A stretch of 64,000 nucleotides of DNA from Sphaerisporangium siamense (GCF_014205275.1 NZ_JACHND010000001.1:3038001-3102000); one strand, 5' to 3'; positions 11,119-21,758 are shown, counted from the first letter of the stretch. The notes: a model not told the origin generated them from the sequence alone. Translations and numbers: made by a program.

Positions 11119-12027
11119 ATGAAGATTTGGGCTCCGTCCCAGGACGTCGTGGACGTCCTGGCCGATCTGCCGGGCGTGGAGTGCGAGGTCTACGACGGCG
11201 GCCCCGAGCCGCCCAAGGGCGTCGACGAGGTGGAGGTCTGGATCCCTCCGCTGATGCCGCCGCGCGCCACGGCCGAGATGCTCGCGCGCATGACGAGCCT
11301 GCGCCTGCTGCAGACCGTGTCGGCCGGCGTGGACGCCTACGTCCCGCATCTGCCGGACGGCGTGGTCCTGTGCAACGCCCGTGGCGTGCACGACGCCGGC
11401 ACCGCCGAGTGGGCCGTGGGCGCAATGATCGCGGTCCTGCGCGAGTTCCCCGGATTCGCCCTCGCCCAGGAGCGCGGCGAGTGGACCTACCACCACACCG
11501 GCGTGCTCGCCGACGCCACCGTGCTGATCGTCGGGTACGGCTCGATCGGCCAGGCGCTGGAGCGCCGCCTGGACGGCTTCGAGGTGGACGTCGTGCGCGT
11601 GGCGCGGACGCCCCGCGAGGGCGTGCACGGTGAGGACGAATTGCCCCGCCTGCTGCCCGAGGCCGACGTGGTGGTGCTGCTCGTGCCGTCCACCTCCGGC
11701 ACGGCCCGGCTCGTGGACGCCCCCTTCCTCGCGGCGATGAAGGACGGCGCGCTGCTCGTCAACGCCGCCAGGGGACCGGTCGTGGACACCGAGGCACTGG
11801 TCGCCGAGCTGCGCGCCGGCCGGCTGCGCGCGGCGCTGGACGTCACCGACCCCGAGCCGCTGCCGCCGGACCACCCGCTGTGGTCGGCGCCGGGCGTGTT
11901 CATCACCCCGCACGTCGCCGGCAGCACGCCCGCGTCCCGGCGGCGGCTGCGTAAACTCCTGAGGTCTCAGATGCTGAGATACCTGTCCGGGGAACCGCTG
12001 AAGAACGTCATCACGGGCTCGTACTGA
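11119..12027 (+). CDS. D-isomer-specific 2-hydroxyacid dehydrogenase
   Basis: NAD(P)-dependent oxidoreductase of 302 residues with the usual two-lobed fold. The cofactor motif is GYGSIG (about 138-143). The catalytic set is present: Arg in NAARGPVVDT, Glu in TDPEPLPPDHPLW and His in TPHVAGS. Substrate unknown; phosphoglycerate, glyoxylate or other hydroxyacids are possible, and serA proper is at 29260. ATG 11119 has no Shine-Dalgarno; TAGGGT (11105-11110) ends 8 nt before it, so translation is probably leaderless. Divergent from the sugar dehydrogenase with an 81-bp gap. Confidence 0.92.
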   Translation: MKIWAPSQDVVDVLADLPGVECEVYDGGPEPPKGVDEVEVWIPPLMPPRATAEMLARMTSLRLLQTVSAGVDAYVPHLPDGVVLCNARGVHDAGTAEWAVGAMIAVLREFPGFALAQERGEWTYHHTGVLADATVLIVGYGSIGQALERRLDGFEVDVVRVARTPREGVHGEDELPRLLPEADVVVLLVPSTSGTARLVDAPFLAAMKDGALLVNAARGPVVDTEALVAELRAGRLRAALDVTDPEPLPPDHPLWSAPGVFITPHVAGSTPASRRRLRKLLRSQMLRYLSGEPLKNVITGSY

Positions 12028-12032
12028 CACGC

Positions 12033-12062
12033 TTGACATTCATTCCTGACTCGGAACGATAA
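12033..12062 (+). promoter_or_regulatory. candidate promoter for PAS-GGDEF-EAL gene
   Basis: TTGACA at 12033-12038, 18-bp spacer, CGATAA at 12057-12062. The -10 is poor, and the start codon is about 185 bp downstream, leaving a long untranslated leader with no other identified element. Confidence 0.35.
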
Positions 12063-12246
12063 GAAAGCAAAGTCAGACCGTGGCTGCCTCGTGACCTCCG
12101 CTGCGTACGGTGAATCTCACCGCGCGACCGTTCGGAAGGCACGGCGGTTATCAGAACGGTGACGACCGGACGGTTGTCGCCTCCCGCGCCACCAGTCGGG
12201 CGGGACACTGGCGACGTGACAGGGATGAGCCGCATGGGCGACGACG

Positions 12247-14892
12247 TTGAACGGCCTACGTGACCCGAGGGTCCCGTTGACCGCCGCCGCCGGTCTCGGT
12301 GCGGTGGCACTCGCGGCCGCCCTCCTGGTCAACGGGTCCTCCGTGGTCGTCACCGCGGTGGCGGGGGTCGTCGCGGGCCTCGTGGCCGCCGCCGGCCTGC
12401 TGGTCGGCTCCGTGCGCGCCGCGCGCCGCTCGCGCCGCCACCGCGCCTCGTCCCTGCGCCGCCTGGCCTTCGGGTCGATCATCTGGCTCACCGGCGAGGG
12501 GGTGCGGCCCATCGCCGAGGGCACGCCCTTCGTGCTCACCTTCGCCGACGTGCTGTTACTCGTCGGCGTCCTGCTCCTCGCCTTCGGCTGCGGGAGCACC
12601 GCGCGCCGCACCGCCTACGGCCGGTCGCTGCTCCACTACGCGGCGGGCGCCTACGTCGGCGCGGCGTCGCTGTTCACGATCTGCTGGGTCACGCTGCTCG
12701 CCCCCGTCTACGCCAAGACCGACGAACCCGGCTCCCTGGCCTCGCCGGTCGTGTGCCTGCTCGCGACCTGCGCCGTCGCCCCGGCCGTGCTGGCCTCGCG
12801 CTCGCCCGAGCGGCGCGTGGGCCTCGGCGCGCTCGGCGTGCTCGCCGCGATCACCGTCCAGGAGTTCGCCACCTCGGTCGGCCGGGCCGCCGCGAACGGC
12901 GAGCCGTCACTCATCGTGGGCATGCTGGCCCCGGTCGCGTTCCTGCTCCTCGCGGTCACGCCCTGGTCCGGCCGGGCCCGCCCCCGCCGCGGCTGGCCCG
13001 CCGCCGTGGTGGACGCCGCGCCGCTGGCCCTGGTCGCCGTCGCGACCGTCGTCGTCGCGGTACGGGTGATGACCGGCGGGCCGGGGCCGTGGACTCCCGC
13101 GCTGCCGCTCGTGGCCGGGTCGGTCGTCCTGGTGCTGCTGGTCAAGGTGTTCGTCCTGGACATCTCCACCGCCAGCATGCGCGGCAGCCTGGAGTCGGGG
13201 GAGCGCCAGCTCGTCCAGCTCGCCGAGAACGCCGGGGACGTCGTCCTGGTCGTGGATCTCGACGGCGTGATCCGCGAGATGGGCGCCGGCGTGGAGGCCA
13301 TGTACGGCTACCGCTCGCAGGACCTTCTCGGCCAGCCGGTCTACGGCTACGTCCACTCCGAGGACGTCCCCGCCATCCAGGCCGCGCTGCGCGCCATGGC
13401 CGTCGAGGAGGACGCCGACCGCCCCGGCGCCTGCCGCATCGACTGCCGGGTACGCGCGGCCGACGGCACGTGGCGGCCCGCCGAGTCCGTCGCCACGCGC
13501 CACCCGCGCGAGGGTGAGGACCTGGTGCTGATCTCCACGCGCGACGTCAGCGACCAGGTCGCGCTGCGCAACCAGGTCGCCCACCTGACCTTCCACGACG
13601 GCGTGACCGGCCTGCCCAACCGCGCCTACTTCGAGGAGCGCACCCGCGAGGTCCTGGCCCGCAGGGGCGCCTCGCGCACCGCCGTGATCTTCATGGACCT
13701 GGACGGCTTCACCGGCGTCAACGACTCGGTGGGGCACGCCAGCGGCGACTACCTGCTCAGCCAGGCCGCCCGGCGGCTGCGCGCGGCCGTCAGCACCGAC
13801 GACACGCTGGCCCGGTGGGGCGGCGACGAGTTCGCCCTCCTGCTCGAATCCGGCGGTTCCGGGTCCGCCGACGCGCAGTCGGCCATCGACCTCGCCGAAC
13901 GCCTGCTGCGCGCGGTGTCCACCGAGCCGTTCCGCGTGGCCGACCGCGACATCGCGCTGACCGCCAGCGTCGGCGTGGCCTTCGCCGAGGACGGCCTGCC
14001 CGCCGGCGACCTGATCCGCAACGCCGACGTCGCGATGACCCGCGCCAAGGAGCACGGCGGCCGCCGCGTCGAGGTCTTCGCCGCCCACATGCACGCCGAC
14101 GTCGTACGCCGCCTCGAACTGGCCGCGGACCTTCAGCGTGCCCTGCTGGCCGAGCAGTTCGCGGTCGAGTACCAGCCGGTGGTGGACCTCGCCACCTCGC
14201 GGATCACCGCCGTGGAGGCCCTGGTGCGCTGGTGGTCGGGCGGGGCGTTCGTCCCGCCGCAGCAGTTCCTCGGCGCCGCGGAGGACACGGGCCTGATCGT
14301 CCCGCTCGGCGAGTGGATCCTGCGCGAGGCGTGCCGCGAGGTCGCGGCCTGGCGGGCGTCGTCCTCCGACATCGGCCTGTCGCTCAACCTGTCCAGCCGC
14401 CAGATCACCGCGCCCCGGTTCGTGGAGACCGTCGAGGCCGCGCTGGCCGACAGCGGCCTGCCCGCGAGCGCCCTCACCCTCGAAGTGATCGAAGAGATGC
14501 TCGTCGAGGACGCCGAGGAGGTCATCGAGCGGCTCGGCTCGCTGCGCGCGCTCGGCGTGCGCCTGGCCATCGACGACTTCGGCACCGGCTACGCCTCCCT
14601 GGCCCTGCTGCGCACGCTGCCCGTCGACATGATCAAGATCGACCCGTCGTTCGTGTCGGGCCTGGGCAGCGACGAGGCGCTCACGCTGCTGACCCGCACC
14701 ATCGTCCGGCTCGGCCACGACCTCGGGCTGACCGTCGTGGCCGAGGGCATCGAACGGCCCGAGCAGCTTGAGCTGCTGCGCGAGATGGGCTGCTCGCGTG
14801 GCCAGGGCTACCTGGTGGCGCGGCCGATGGCGCCCCGGGGCGTGGACACCCTCATGCGCACGGACTGCCCGCCCCTGCAGAACACCGCCTGA
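12247..14892 (+). CDS. membrane PAS-GGDEF-EAL protein (c-di-GMP turnover)
   Basis: Predicted c-di-GMP enzyme of 881 residues: about eight hydrophobic helices (1-300), a PAS sensor (LAENAGDVVLVVDLDG to about 440), GGDEF at residue 525 and EALVRWW from 657 with DDFGTGYASL. Both catalytic signatures are intact, but the inhibitory-site Arg is absent (STDD instead of RxxD), unlike the protein at 1784, so product inhibition may differ. An in-frame stop at 12226 limits the start to TTG 12247, TTG 12277 or GTG 12301; TTG 12247 is given with modest certainty. A TTA leucine codon at 12556-12558 could make translation depend on a bldA-type tRNA. Confidence 0.88.
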   Translation: MNGLRDPRVPLTAAAGLGAVALAAALLVNGSSVVVTAVAGVVAGLVAAAGLLVGSVRAARRSRRHRASSLRRLAFGSIIWLTGEGVRPIAEGTPFVLTFADVLLLVGVLLLAFGCGSTARRTAYGRSLLHYAAGAYVGAASLFTICWVTLLAPVYAKTDEPGSLASPVVCLLATCAVAPAVLASRSPERRVGLGALGVLAAITVQEFATSVGRAAANGEPSLIVGMLAPVAFLLLAVTPWSGRARPRRGWPAAVVDAAPLALVAVATVVVAVRVMTGGPGPWTPALPLVAGSVVLVLLVKVFVLDISTASMRGSLESGERQLVQLAENAGDVVLVVDLDGVIREMGAGVEAMYGYRSQDLLGQPVYGYVHSEDVPAIQAALRAMAVEEDADRPGACRIDCRVRAADGTWRPAESVATRHPREGEDLVLISTRDVSDQVALRNQVAHLTFHDGVTGLPNRAYFEERTREVLARRGASRTAVIFMDLDGFTGVNDSVGHASGDYLLSQAARRLRAAVSTDDTLARWGGDEFALLLESGGSGSADAQSAIDLAERLLRAVSTEPFRVADRDIALTASVGVAFAEDGLPAGDLIRNADVAMTRAKEHGGRRVEVFAAHMHADVVRRLELAADLQRALLAEQFAVEYQPVVDLATSRITAVEALVRWWSGGAFVPPQQFLGAAEDTGLIVPLGEWILREACREVAAWRASSSDIGLSLNLSSRQITAPRFVETVEAALADSGLPASALTLEVIEEMLVEDAEEVIERLGSLRALGVRLAIDDFGTGYASLALLRTLPVDMIKIDPSFVSGLGSDEALTLLTRTIVRLGHDLGLTVVAEGIERPEQLELLREMGCSRGQGYLVARPMAPRGVDTLMRTDCPPLQNTA

Positions 14893-14983
14893 TCGTCTGC
14901 GGCGGGCGCGCGGGCGTCCCGGCGACCGGACCCGGGCCGGGTCCGGCGTGGCGTCCCGCGCCGGTGCCGGCCACCGTCCGAGA

Positions 14984-14999
14984 TCCCATATCGTGAGAC
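14984..14999 (-). promoter_or_regulatory. candidate IclR (NdgR-type) operator upstream of ilvB
   Basis: On the minus strand GTCTCACGATATGGGA, matching the motif repeated at 30915, 36187, 52025 and 52096. It ends 15 bp before the -35 box and is centred 61 bp before the leader-peptide start, a typical activator position. That this IclR protein binds here is inference. Confidence 0.6.
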
Positions 15000-15014
15000 T
15001 TGTTGTCCGGGGAT

Positions 15015-15045
15015 TTGACACGTCGGTTGTGTCAGGGGCTATCGT
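15015..15045 (+). promoter_or_regulatory. ilvBNC promoter
   Basis: Perfect -35 TTGACA (15015-15020), 19-bp spacer, -10 TATCGT (15040-15045). The expected transcript start falls on or next to the ATG of the leader peptide at 15052, so that peptide would be translated without a 5' leader. Confidence 0.7.
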
Positions 15046-15051
15046 TGCGGC

Positions 15052-15129
15052 ATGCGTAACACTGGGGACCAGATCGCCGGGCTCGTCCGGCTCGATGGCG
15101 TAGTACTTCGCCGGCGCGCGGGTCGCTGA
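15052..15129 (+). CDS. ilvB leader peptide (25 residues)
   Basis: Short ORF whose role would be regulation by ribosome position, not a product. It starts [16 protein letters not shown] and continues VVLRRRAGR. It has seven branched-chain residues (I8, L11, V12, L14, V17, V18, L19). The V17-V18-L19 run uses GTA, GTA, CTT, codons rare in this genome, which would sharpen stalling when charged Val or Leu tRNA is low. No Shine-Dalgarno; the -10 box lies 6 nt upstream. A terminator hairpin follows 33 bp after the stop, then ilvB. Leader peptides before ilvB are known in Actinobacteria; this one is read directly here. Confidence 0.8.
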   Translation: MRNTGDQIAGLVRLDGVVLRRRAGR

Positions 15130-15191
15130 CGAAGAGTCCCCAGCCTGCGCGCAGCCCCAGCACCGCCTCCCGGCGGGGCGGGGCATTTTTT
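15062..15191 (+). terminator. ilvB transcription attenuator
   Basis: Terminator: CCGCCTC (15163-15169), loop CCGGC, GGGGCGG (15175-15181), then six T (15186-15191). Competing pairings are visible: CTGGGGAC (15062-15069) with GTCCCCAG (15136-15143), and GCGCGCGGG (15114-15122) with CCTGCGCGC (15144-15152). Stalling in the Val/Leu codons would block the early strands. Which fold is the antiterminator is inference. Confidence 0.72.
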
Positions 15192-15230
15192 ATGGCCACA
15201 CCCAGCTCAGCCACGCGAGGAAACGAGCCG

Positions 15231-16982
15231 ATGACCGAAGAATTGACAGGTGCGCAGGCCCTGGTTCGGGCGCTGGAGCACGTCGGGGTCGACACGGTGT
15301 TCGGAATTCCCGGCGGCACCATCCTGCCCGCCTACGACCCGCTCTACGACAGCACCAAGGTCAGGCACGTCCTTGTACGGCACGAGCAGGGCGCCGGCCA
15401 CGCGGCCGAGGGATACGCCCAGGCCACCGGCCGTGTCGGGGTCTGCATGGCCACCAGCGGCCCGGGCGCGACCAACCTGGTGACCGCCATCGCCGACGCC
15501 TACATGGACTCGGTGCCGATCGTCGCCATCACCGGGCAGGTCGCCACGCCGCTGATCGGCACCGACGCGTTCCAGGAAGCCGACATCTGCGGCATCACCA
15601 TGCCGATCACCAAGCACAACTTCCTGGTCACCGACGTCGCCGACATCCCGCGCATCGTCGCCGAGGCGTTCCACATCGCCGCGACCGGCCGGCCGGGGCC
15701 GGTCCTGGTCGACATCCCCAAGGACGTCCTGCAGACCAAGGGCACCTTCTCCTGGCCGCCCACCATGCGGTTGCCGGGCTACCGTCCGGTCACCCGGCCG
15801 CACTCCAAGCAGATCAGGGAGGCCGCGCGCCTGATGGCCGAGGCCAGGCGGCCGGTGCTGTACGTCGGCGGTGGCGTCCACAAGGCCGGCGCCGCGGCCG
15901 AACTGGCCCAGCTCGCCGAGCTGACCGGCATCCCGGTGGTCACCACGCTGATGGCCCGGGGCACCTTCCCCGACAGCCATCCGTTGCACCTCGGCATGCC
16001 GGGCATGCACGGCACGGTGGCGGCCGTCGGGGCGCTCCAGCGCAGCGACCTGATCGTCGCGCTCGGCACCCGCTTCGACGACCGCGTGACCGGCAGGCTG
16101 GACAGCTTCGCCCCGCACGCGAAGGTCATCCACGCCGACATCGACCCGGCCGAGATCTCCAAGAACCGGCACGCCGACGTCCCCATCGTGGGCGACTGCC
16201 GCGAGGTCCTCACCGACCTGATCGGGGCCGTGAAGAACGAGCAGGCCGAGGGGCACGCCGGCGACTACGCCGCCTGGTGGAGCATCCTGAACGGCTACAA
16301 GGAGACCTACTCCCTCGGGTACGACGACTTCGCCGACGGCTCGCTCGCCCCGCAGTACGTCATCAAGCGGCTCGGCGAGATCGTCGGCCCGGACGCCCTT
16401 TACCTCGCCGGCGTGGGCCAGCACCAGATGTGGGCCTCGCAGTTCATCTCCTACGAGCGGCCGGGGGCGTTCATCAACTCCGGCGGCGCGGGCACGATGG
16501 GCTTCGCGGTGCCCGCGGCCATGGGCGCCAAGATGGGCAGGCCCGACGCCGTGGTGTGGGCCATCGACGGGGACGGCTGCTTCCAGATGACCAACCAGGA
16601 GCTCGCCACCTGCGCGCTCGAAGGTGTGCCGATCAAGGTCGCCGTGATCAACAACGGCAACCTCGGCATGGTCCGGCAGTGGCAGACGTTGTTCTATAAC
16701 GAGCGCTATTCCAACACCGACCTGCAGGCGGTCCGCCGCATTCCCGACTTCGTGAAGCTCGCGGAGGCGTACGGTTGTGTCGGCCTGCGGTGCGAGCGCC
16801 CCGAGGACGTCGACGCGACGATCCGCAAGGCCATGGAGATCAACGACGTGCCGGTGGTCGTCGACTTCGTCGTCCACAAGGACGCCATGGTCTGGCCCAT
16901 GGTCGCGGCGGGCACCAGCAACGACGAGATCAAGATCGCGCGGGACATGGCTCCCGTGTGGGACAACGAGGAGGACCTGTGA
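15231..16982 (+). CDS. ilvB: acetolactate synthase large subunit
   Basis: First common step of Val/Leu/Ile synthesis: TPP-dependent condensation of two pyruvates, or pyruvate with 2-ketobutyrate. 583 residues. The catalytic Glu lies in [13 protein letters not shown], the FAD-binding middle domain is complete, and the TPP/Mg motif [14 protein letters not shown] is near residue 450. ATG 15231 is chosen over ATG 15192 because GAGGAAA sits just upstream, while 15192 lies directly in the attenuator T-run. First gene of ilvBNC, with ilvN 58 bp downstream. Control: leader attenuator plus a probable IclR site. Confidence 0.97.
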   Translation: MTEELTGAQALVRALEHVGVDTVFGIPGGTILPAYDPLYDSTKVRHVLVRHEQGAGHAAEGYAQATGRVGVCMATSGPGATNLVTAIADAYMDSVPIVAITGQVATPLIGTDAFQEADICGITMPITKHNFLVTDVADIPRIVAEAFHIAATGRPGPVLVDIPKDVLQTKGTFSWPPTMRLPGYRPVTRPHSKQIREAARLMAEARRPVLYVGGGVHKAGAAAELAQLAELTGIPVVTTLMARGTFPDSHPLHLGMPGMHGTVAAVGALQRSDLIVALGTRFDDRVTGRLDSFAPHAKVIHADIDPAEISKNRHADVPIVGDCREVLTDLIGAVKNEQAEGHAGDYAAWWSILNGYKETYSLGYDDFADGSLAPQYVIKRLGEIVGPDALYLAGVGQHQMWASQFISYERPGAFINSGGAGTMGFAVPAAMGAKMGRPDAVVWAIDGDGCFQMTNQELATCALEGVPIKVAVINNGNLGMVRQWQTLFYNERYSNTDLQAVRRIPDFVKLAEAYGCVGLRCERPEDVDATIRKAMEINDVPVVVDFVVHKDAMVWPMVAAGTSNDEIKIARDMAPVWDNEEDL

Positions 16983-17040
16983 CCGGGCATCTGCCCCGCG
17001 CGCGGTCCGGACGCCTGACAGGTTTCGCGGGAGGGAACGC

Positions 17041-18592
<1,552 letters not shown>

Positions 18593-18617
18593 CCTTCTCC
18601 CGGTCGCGCGTCGTCTG

Positions 18618-18660
18618 ACGAGGCCGGTCCTCTTCCCGATGGGAAGAGGACCGGCCTCGT
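18618..18660. terminator. bidirectional terminator between ilvC and PBP4 gene
   Basis: Perfect 20-bp stem ACGAGGCCGGTCCTCTTCCC with its complement and a 3-nt GAT loop, placed between two convergent genes. No T-run. The length suggests it serves both strands. Confidence 0.85.
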
Positions 18661-18678
18661 GGCGTCATCGGCGGTCGT

Positions 18679-20250
18679 TCAGCACGGGGCGGGCTTGCGC
18701 CAGGAGCATTCGAGGTCGCCGTCCGGCGCCTGGCGCGGGTCCGCGCTCCTGAGCGCGCCGGTCGCGTCCGCGGGCGTCGTCCGGGAGAACCTCGCCAGCC
18801 GCACCGCCACCGCGTCCTCGAAGTCCTTCGGGCTCGCAGACAGATAGTTGTTGGTCAGGATCGAGAAGACGAGCGGCTCGCCGTCCGCGCCGGTCACATA
18901 GCCCGACAGGCCGCTGACGCCGGTCAGCGACCCGGTCTTGGCGTGGACGTTGCCGGCCGCGGGGGTCCCGGCCATGCGACCGCGCAGCGTGCCCCCGGTG
19001 AGGCGGTCGGAGACGCCCGCGACGGGCAGTGCGTCGTACCAGGCCGGGAACCACGGCTTGGCGCGCAGCGCTATCAGGTACGCCGTCAGCTCGCCCGGCG
19101 TGACGCCGTCCGCGCGCGACAGCCCCGAGCCGTCGCGCAGGCTCAGCGCCTTGACCCCGTTGGCGGCGGCGAACGCCCGCGTCACGGCCAGCCCGGCGCT
19201 CCAGCCGCCCGCGCCGGACACCTTTCGGCCCATGGCCTTCGTGAGGATCTCGGCGTGCATGTTGTTGCTGAGCTTCATGAACGGCACCAGCAGCTCGCGC
19301 AGCGGCATCGACGCGCGCGTGGCGACGCTCGTGGCCGTCGCCGGCGCCGCGCCCCGCGACGTGCGGCCGAGCACGCGCACGCCGTGCCGGGTCAGCGCCT
19401 TCCTGAACAGCGACGCGGCGTACCCGGTGGGGTCGTCCACGGCGATCCACTCGTCGTAGGCGCCGGCGCCGGCGACGGTGCCGGTGACGACGATCGTGTT
19501 CGTCCCGTGCTCGCGGGTCACCGCCACGTCGGTCTTCGTGCCCGTCGTGGCGTGGTTCTCGATCGTGACGTGGTCGGTCTCCGGCGTGGTGCTCACCTTG
19601 GCCGGCGAGCCCTGCGCGCCACCCGGCGCCACCGACACGATCAGCGACCCGGCGTCGTAGTCGGTGTCCGGCGCGGCGGTCAGCGCCGAGATCTGCGCCG
19701 CGTAGTAGTACGGCTCGTCGTCCTGCGCCCAGTCGGTGCCGAGGCGTGAGGCGTCGAACCACGTGTCGTCCGCCACCAGCCTGCCGGTGACCACCTTGAC
19801 CCCGGCCGAGGCGACCTTGGCCGCGAGCGCGTCGTAGTCCGAGGCGAGCATGGTCGGGTCTCCGGTCCCCTTCAGGTACAGGTCGCCGGTCAGCGTCGCC
19901 CCCGCGCGGCGGCCCGCGCTCAGCACGCTCGTGGTGAAGCGGTAGTCGAGGCCGAGGGTGTCCACGGCCGCGGCCGAGGTCAGCAGCTTGGTGTTGGACG
20001 CCGGGGCGAGCACCTTGCCCGCGTCCTTGGCGTACAACTGCTCGCCGGTCGCGGCGCTCCTGACGACCAGGCCGGAACCGGCCACGACCAGGCGCGGATC
20101 GCCGAGCAGCCGGTCCAGGTCCTGGACGAGGTCCGTGACCCCCGGCGCGGGATCGGCGGCCGTGGCGGTGGCCCCGCCGGTGGCCTGCGTGAACGTCGCG
20201 GCCAGGGCCGCCGCCATCGACAGGGTGATCCATGGTCTGCGCTTGCGCAC
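18679..20250 (-). CDS. dacB: D-alanyl-D-alanine carboxypeptidase/endopeptidase (PBP4, DacB type)
   Basis: Penicillin-binding serine peptidase (S13) trimming or cleaving peptidoglycan outside the membrane; 523 residues. A signal peptide starts RKRRPWITLSMAAALAATFT. The three active-site motifs are intact: SNTK (S85, K88), SNN (328-330) and KTG (438-440). The long insertion between motifs one and two fits PBP4. GTG 20250 is preferred over GTG 20277 because GGAGG lies 7 nt before it. The mature C-terminus is short and Cys-containing. Faces ilvC tail-to-tail. Confidence 0.93.
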   Translation of the reverse strand: MRKRRPWITLSMAAALAATFTQATGGATATAADPAPGVTDLVQDLDRLLGDPRLVVAGSGLVVRSAATGEQLYAKDAGKVLAPASNTKLLTSAAAVDTLGLDYRFTTSVLSAGRRAGATLTGDLYLKGTGDPTMLASDYDALAAKVASAGVKVVTGRLVADDTWFDASRLGTDWAQDDEPYYYAAQISALTAAPDTDYDAGSLIVSVAPGGAQGSPAKVSTTPETDHVTIENHATTGTKTDVAVTREHGTNTIVVTGTVAGAGAYDEWIAVDDPTGYAASLFRKALTRHGVRVLGRTSRGAAPATATSVATRASMPLRELLVPFMKLSNNMHAEILTKAMGRKVSGAGGWSAGLAVTRAFAAANGVKALSLRDGSGLSRADGVTPGELTAYLIALRAKPWFPAWYDALPVAGVSDRLTGGTLRGRMAGTPAAGNVHAKTGSLTGVSGLSGYVTGADGEPLVFSILTNNYLSASPKDFEDAVAVRLARFSRTTPADATGALRSADPRQAPDGDLECSWRKPAPC

Positions 20251-20489
20251 GGCATGCCTCCGAGTGGGGGGTTGCACGGATCATCGGCAAGATCGTCGGC
20301 GTGGGCAATACGAAAACCTACGTATGTCCCGCGCGACCGCGCGGCAGGCGCCGCCGCCGGCGTGACCGGCGGCGAGAGGACAACCTGTCGCTACGGAAAG
20401 TAGCGTATCGGCTTCCGTGCGTGAAAACTCGGTGACGGCATCCTCACGAACACCGGCACCACCGGTGGTCACAGAAGATCGGAGTACTC

Positions 20490-21032
20490 ATGCGACGAGC
20501 CGCACCGACGGCCGCCCGGCGCCCCCGGGCCGCCGCCCTGGCCGTGCTCACGGCGCTCGCCCTCGTCCCCGGCGCGGGCGCCGCCCGGGCCGCGAACGGG
20601 CCCGCCCCCATGAAGCCCATGAAGAGGGACGCGACCGGCTACTGCCTGGACAGCGGCGGCGACAGCTCCCGCGTCAAGGTCCCCGCCTACCTGTGGCGCG
20701 GTTGTGCCGACCCCTCGCCGAACCTGCGGTGGGTGATCGAGAACGGGCGGATCAAGAACGTCGCGACCGGCTACTGCCTGGACAGCGGCGGCGACAGTTC
20801 CCGGAGCAAGGTCCCCGCCTACCTGTGGCGCGGCTGCGCCGACCCCTCGCCCAACCTCCGCTGGGTGATCCAGAGCGGGCGGATCAGGAACGTCGCGACC
20901 GGGTACTGCCTGGACAGCGGCGGCGACAACTCGGGCGCGAAGGTGCCCGCCTACCTCTGGCACAACTGCTCGGACCCGTCCACGAACCTCCGGTGGGTCG
21001 TGGAGAACGGGCAGATCAGGAACGTGGGCTGA
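20490..21032 (+). CDS. small secreted protein with three ricin-type beta-trefoil repeats
   Basis: Exported 180-residue protein: twin-Arg-rich signal with a hydrophobic stretch ending near ARAAN, then three near-identical 44-residue repeats. Each holds GYCLDSGGD, KVPAYLW, a second Cys, and NLRWV (in place of the classic QxW). This matches one complete ricin B-type beta-trefoil (alpha, beta, gamma) and nothing else, so a lectin-like sugar-binding role is likely, without a catalytic domain. Ligand unknown. Two Cys per repeat could form three disulfides. Confidence 0.8.
   Translation: MRRAAPTAARRPRAAALAVLTALALVPGAGAARAANGPAPMKPMKRDATGYCLDSGGDSSRVKVPAYLWRGCADPSPNLRWVIENGRIKNVATGYCLDSGGDSSRSKVPAYLWRGCADPSPNLRWVIQSGRIRNVATGYCLDSGGDNSGAKVPAYLWHNCSDPSTNLRWVVENGQIRNVG
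20631..21026 (+). repeat. three tandem 132-bp repeats
   Basis: Repeat units begin at 20631, 20763 and 20895, exactly 132 bp apart, each encoding 44 residues. Units one and two are almost identical at nucleotide level; unit three has diverged (HNCSDPSTNLRW). This suggests fairly recent duplication or gene conversion. Confidence 0.92.
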
Positions 21033-21086
21033 CCCAGCCCGCGGACGCCCCGGGACCGCCTTCCCCGGCGCGGTCCCGGCCGCGTC

Positions 21087-21626
21087 TCAGGTCGCCGTCG
21101 CCAGGACGAACGCGCACTCGCCGAACGACACCTCGTCGCCGATGCGCACCCGCGCGGGCCCGACCAGCCGCCAGCCGTTCAGGCGCGTCCCGTTGAGCGA
21201 CCCGAGGTCGATCAGCATCCAGTCGTCGCTGTCCCGCCGCAGCTCGGCGTGCACGCGCGAGACCGTGAGATCGCTCAGCACCAGATCGCACTCCGCTCCC
21301 CGGCCGACCACGTACCGCACGCGGCTGTCCCCCGGCAGCGCGAGCCGGGGGAGCCGGGGCCGCCTCCAGGCGCTCTCGACCCGGTTGGTGAACTCGGAGA
21401 TCGCCGAGACGGACTCGGTGAGCCTGCGCCGCCACTTCCCGCGCGGCGGCAGGTCGGACACGAGGTCGGTCAGCTCGACCTGACTGCGCGCCCGCAGCGC
21501 CTGGTCGACCCGTCCGAGGAACGTGTCGTGTGAGATCTTCCCCTCGACGGCATGATCGCGCAGTTGATCGATCGCGCGATCACGGTCCCCATCGGAGGCG
21601 CGCACAGGCGGGTGCGTCGAACTCAT
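21087..21626 (-). CDS. DUF1707-FHA domain protein
   Basis: Cytoplasmic 179-residue protein. The N-terminal DUF1707 module (VRASDGDRDRAIDQLRDHAV through VDQALRARSQVELTDLVSDLP) is typical of actinobacteria. A basic linker leads to a forkhead-associated domain (YVVGRGAECDLVLSD, SRVHAEL, GSLNGTRLNG, about 105-170) that binds phosphothreonine. The Gly, Arg, Ser and His ligand positions are present, so it probably reads Ser/Thr kinase signalling. No kinase is adjacent. Confidence 0.88.
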   Translation of the reverse strand: MSSTHPPVRASDGDRDRAIDQLRDHAVEGKISHDTFLGRVDQALRARSQVELTDLVSDLPPRGKWRRRLTESVSAISEFTNRVESAWRRPRLPRLALPGDSRVRYVVGRGAECDLVLSDLTVSRVHAELRRDSDDWMLIDLGSLNGTRLNGWRLVGPARVRIGDEVSFGECAFVLATAT

Positions 21627-21721
21627 GTCCCGAGTATCGGTCTGGCAACGGCAGGGTGTCCAGAATATGCGGGATCTCGGGCATTACGGCGCGTCCACAT
21701 ACCCGGGCTCCGGTAGAACGG

Positions 21722-21756
21722 TTGTGCGGAGCATACTGCGTATGCATACTCAGTAT
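21722..21756 (+). promoter_or_regulatory. padR promoter overlapped by PadR-type operator
   Basis: -35 TTGTGC (21722-21727), 17-bp spacer, -10 CATACT (21745-21750), with the ATG at 21759, so the message is probably leaderless. Over it lies a dyad: ATACTG (21733) with CAGTAT (21751), enclosing the palindrome GTATGCATAC (21740-21749). PadR proteins often bind such ATAC/GTAT dyads, so autorepression is likely. Confidence 0.65.
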
Positions 21757-21758
21757 TC

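Noticed and set aside
12225-12263. 12-codon ORF (MSRMGDDVERPT) overlapping the TTG start of the second GGDEF-EAL gene
   Set aside because: No promoter or ribosome site at a useful distance, so coupling is not supported.
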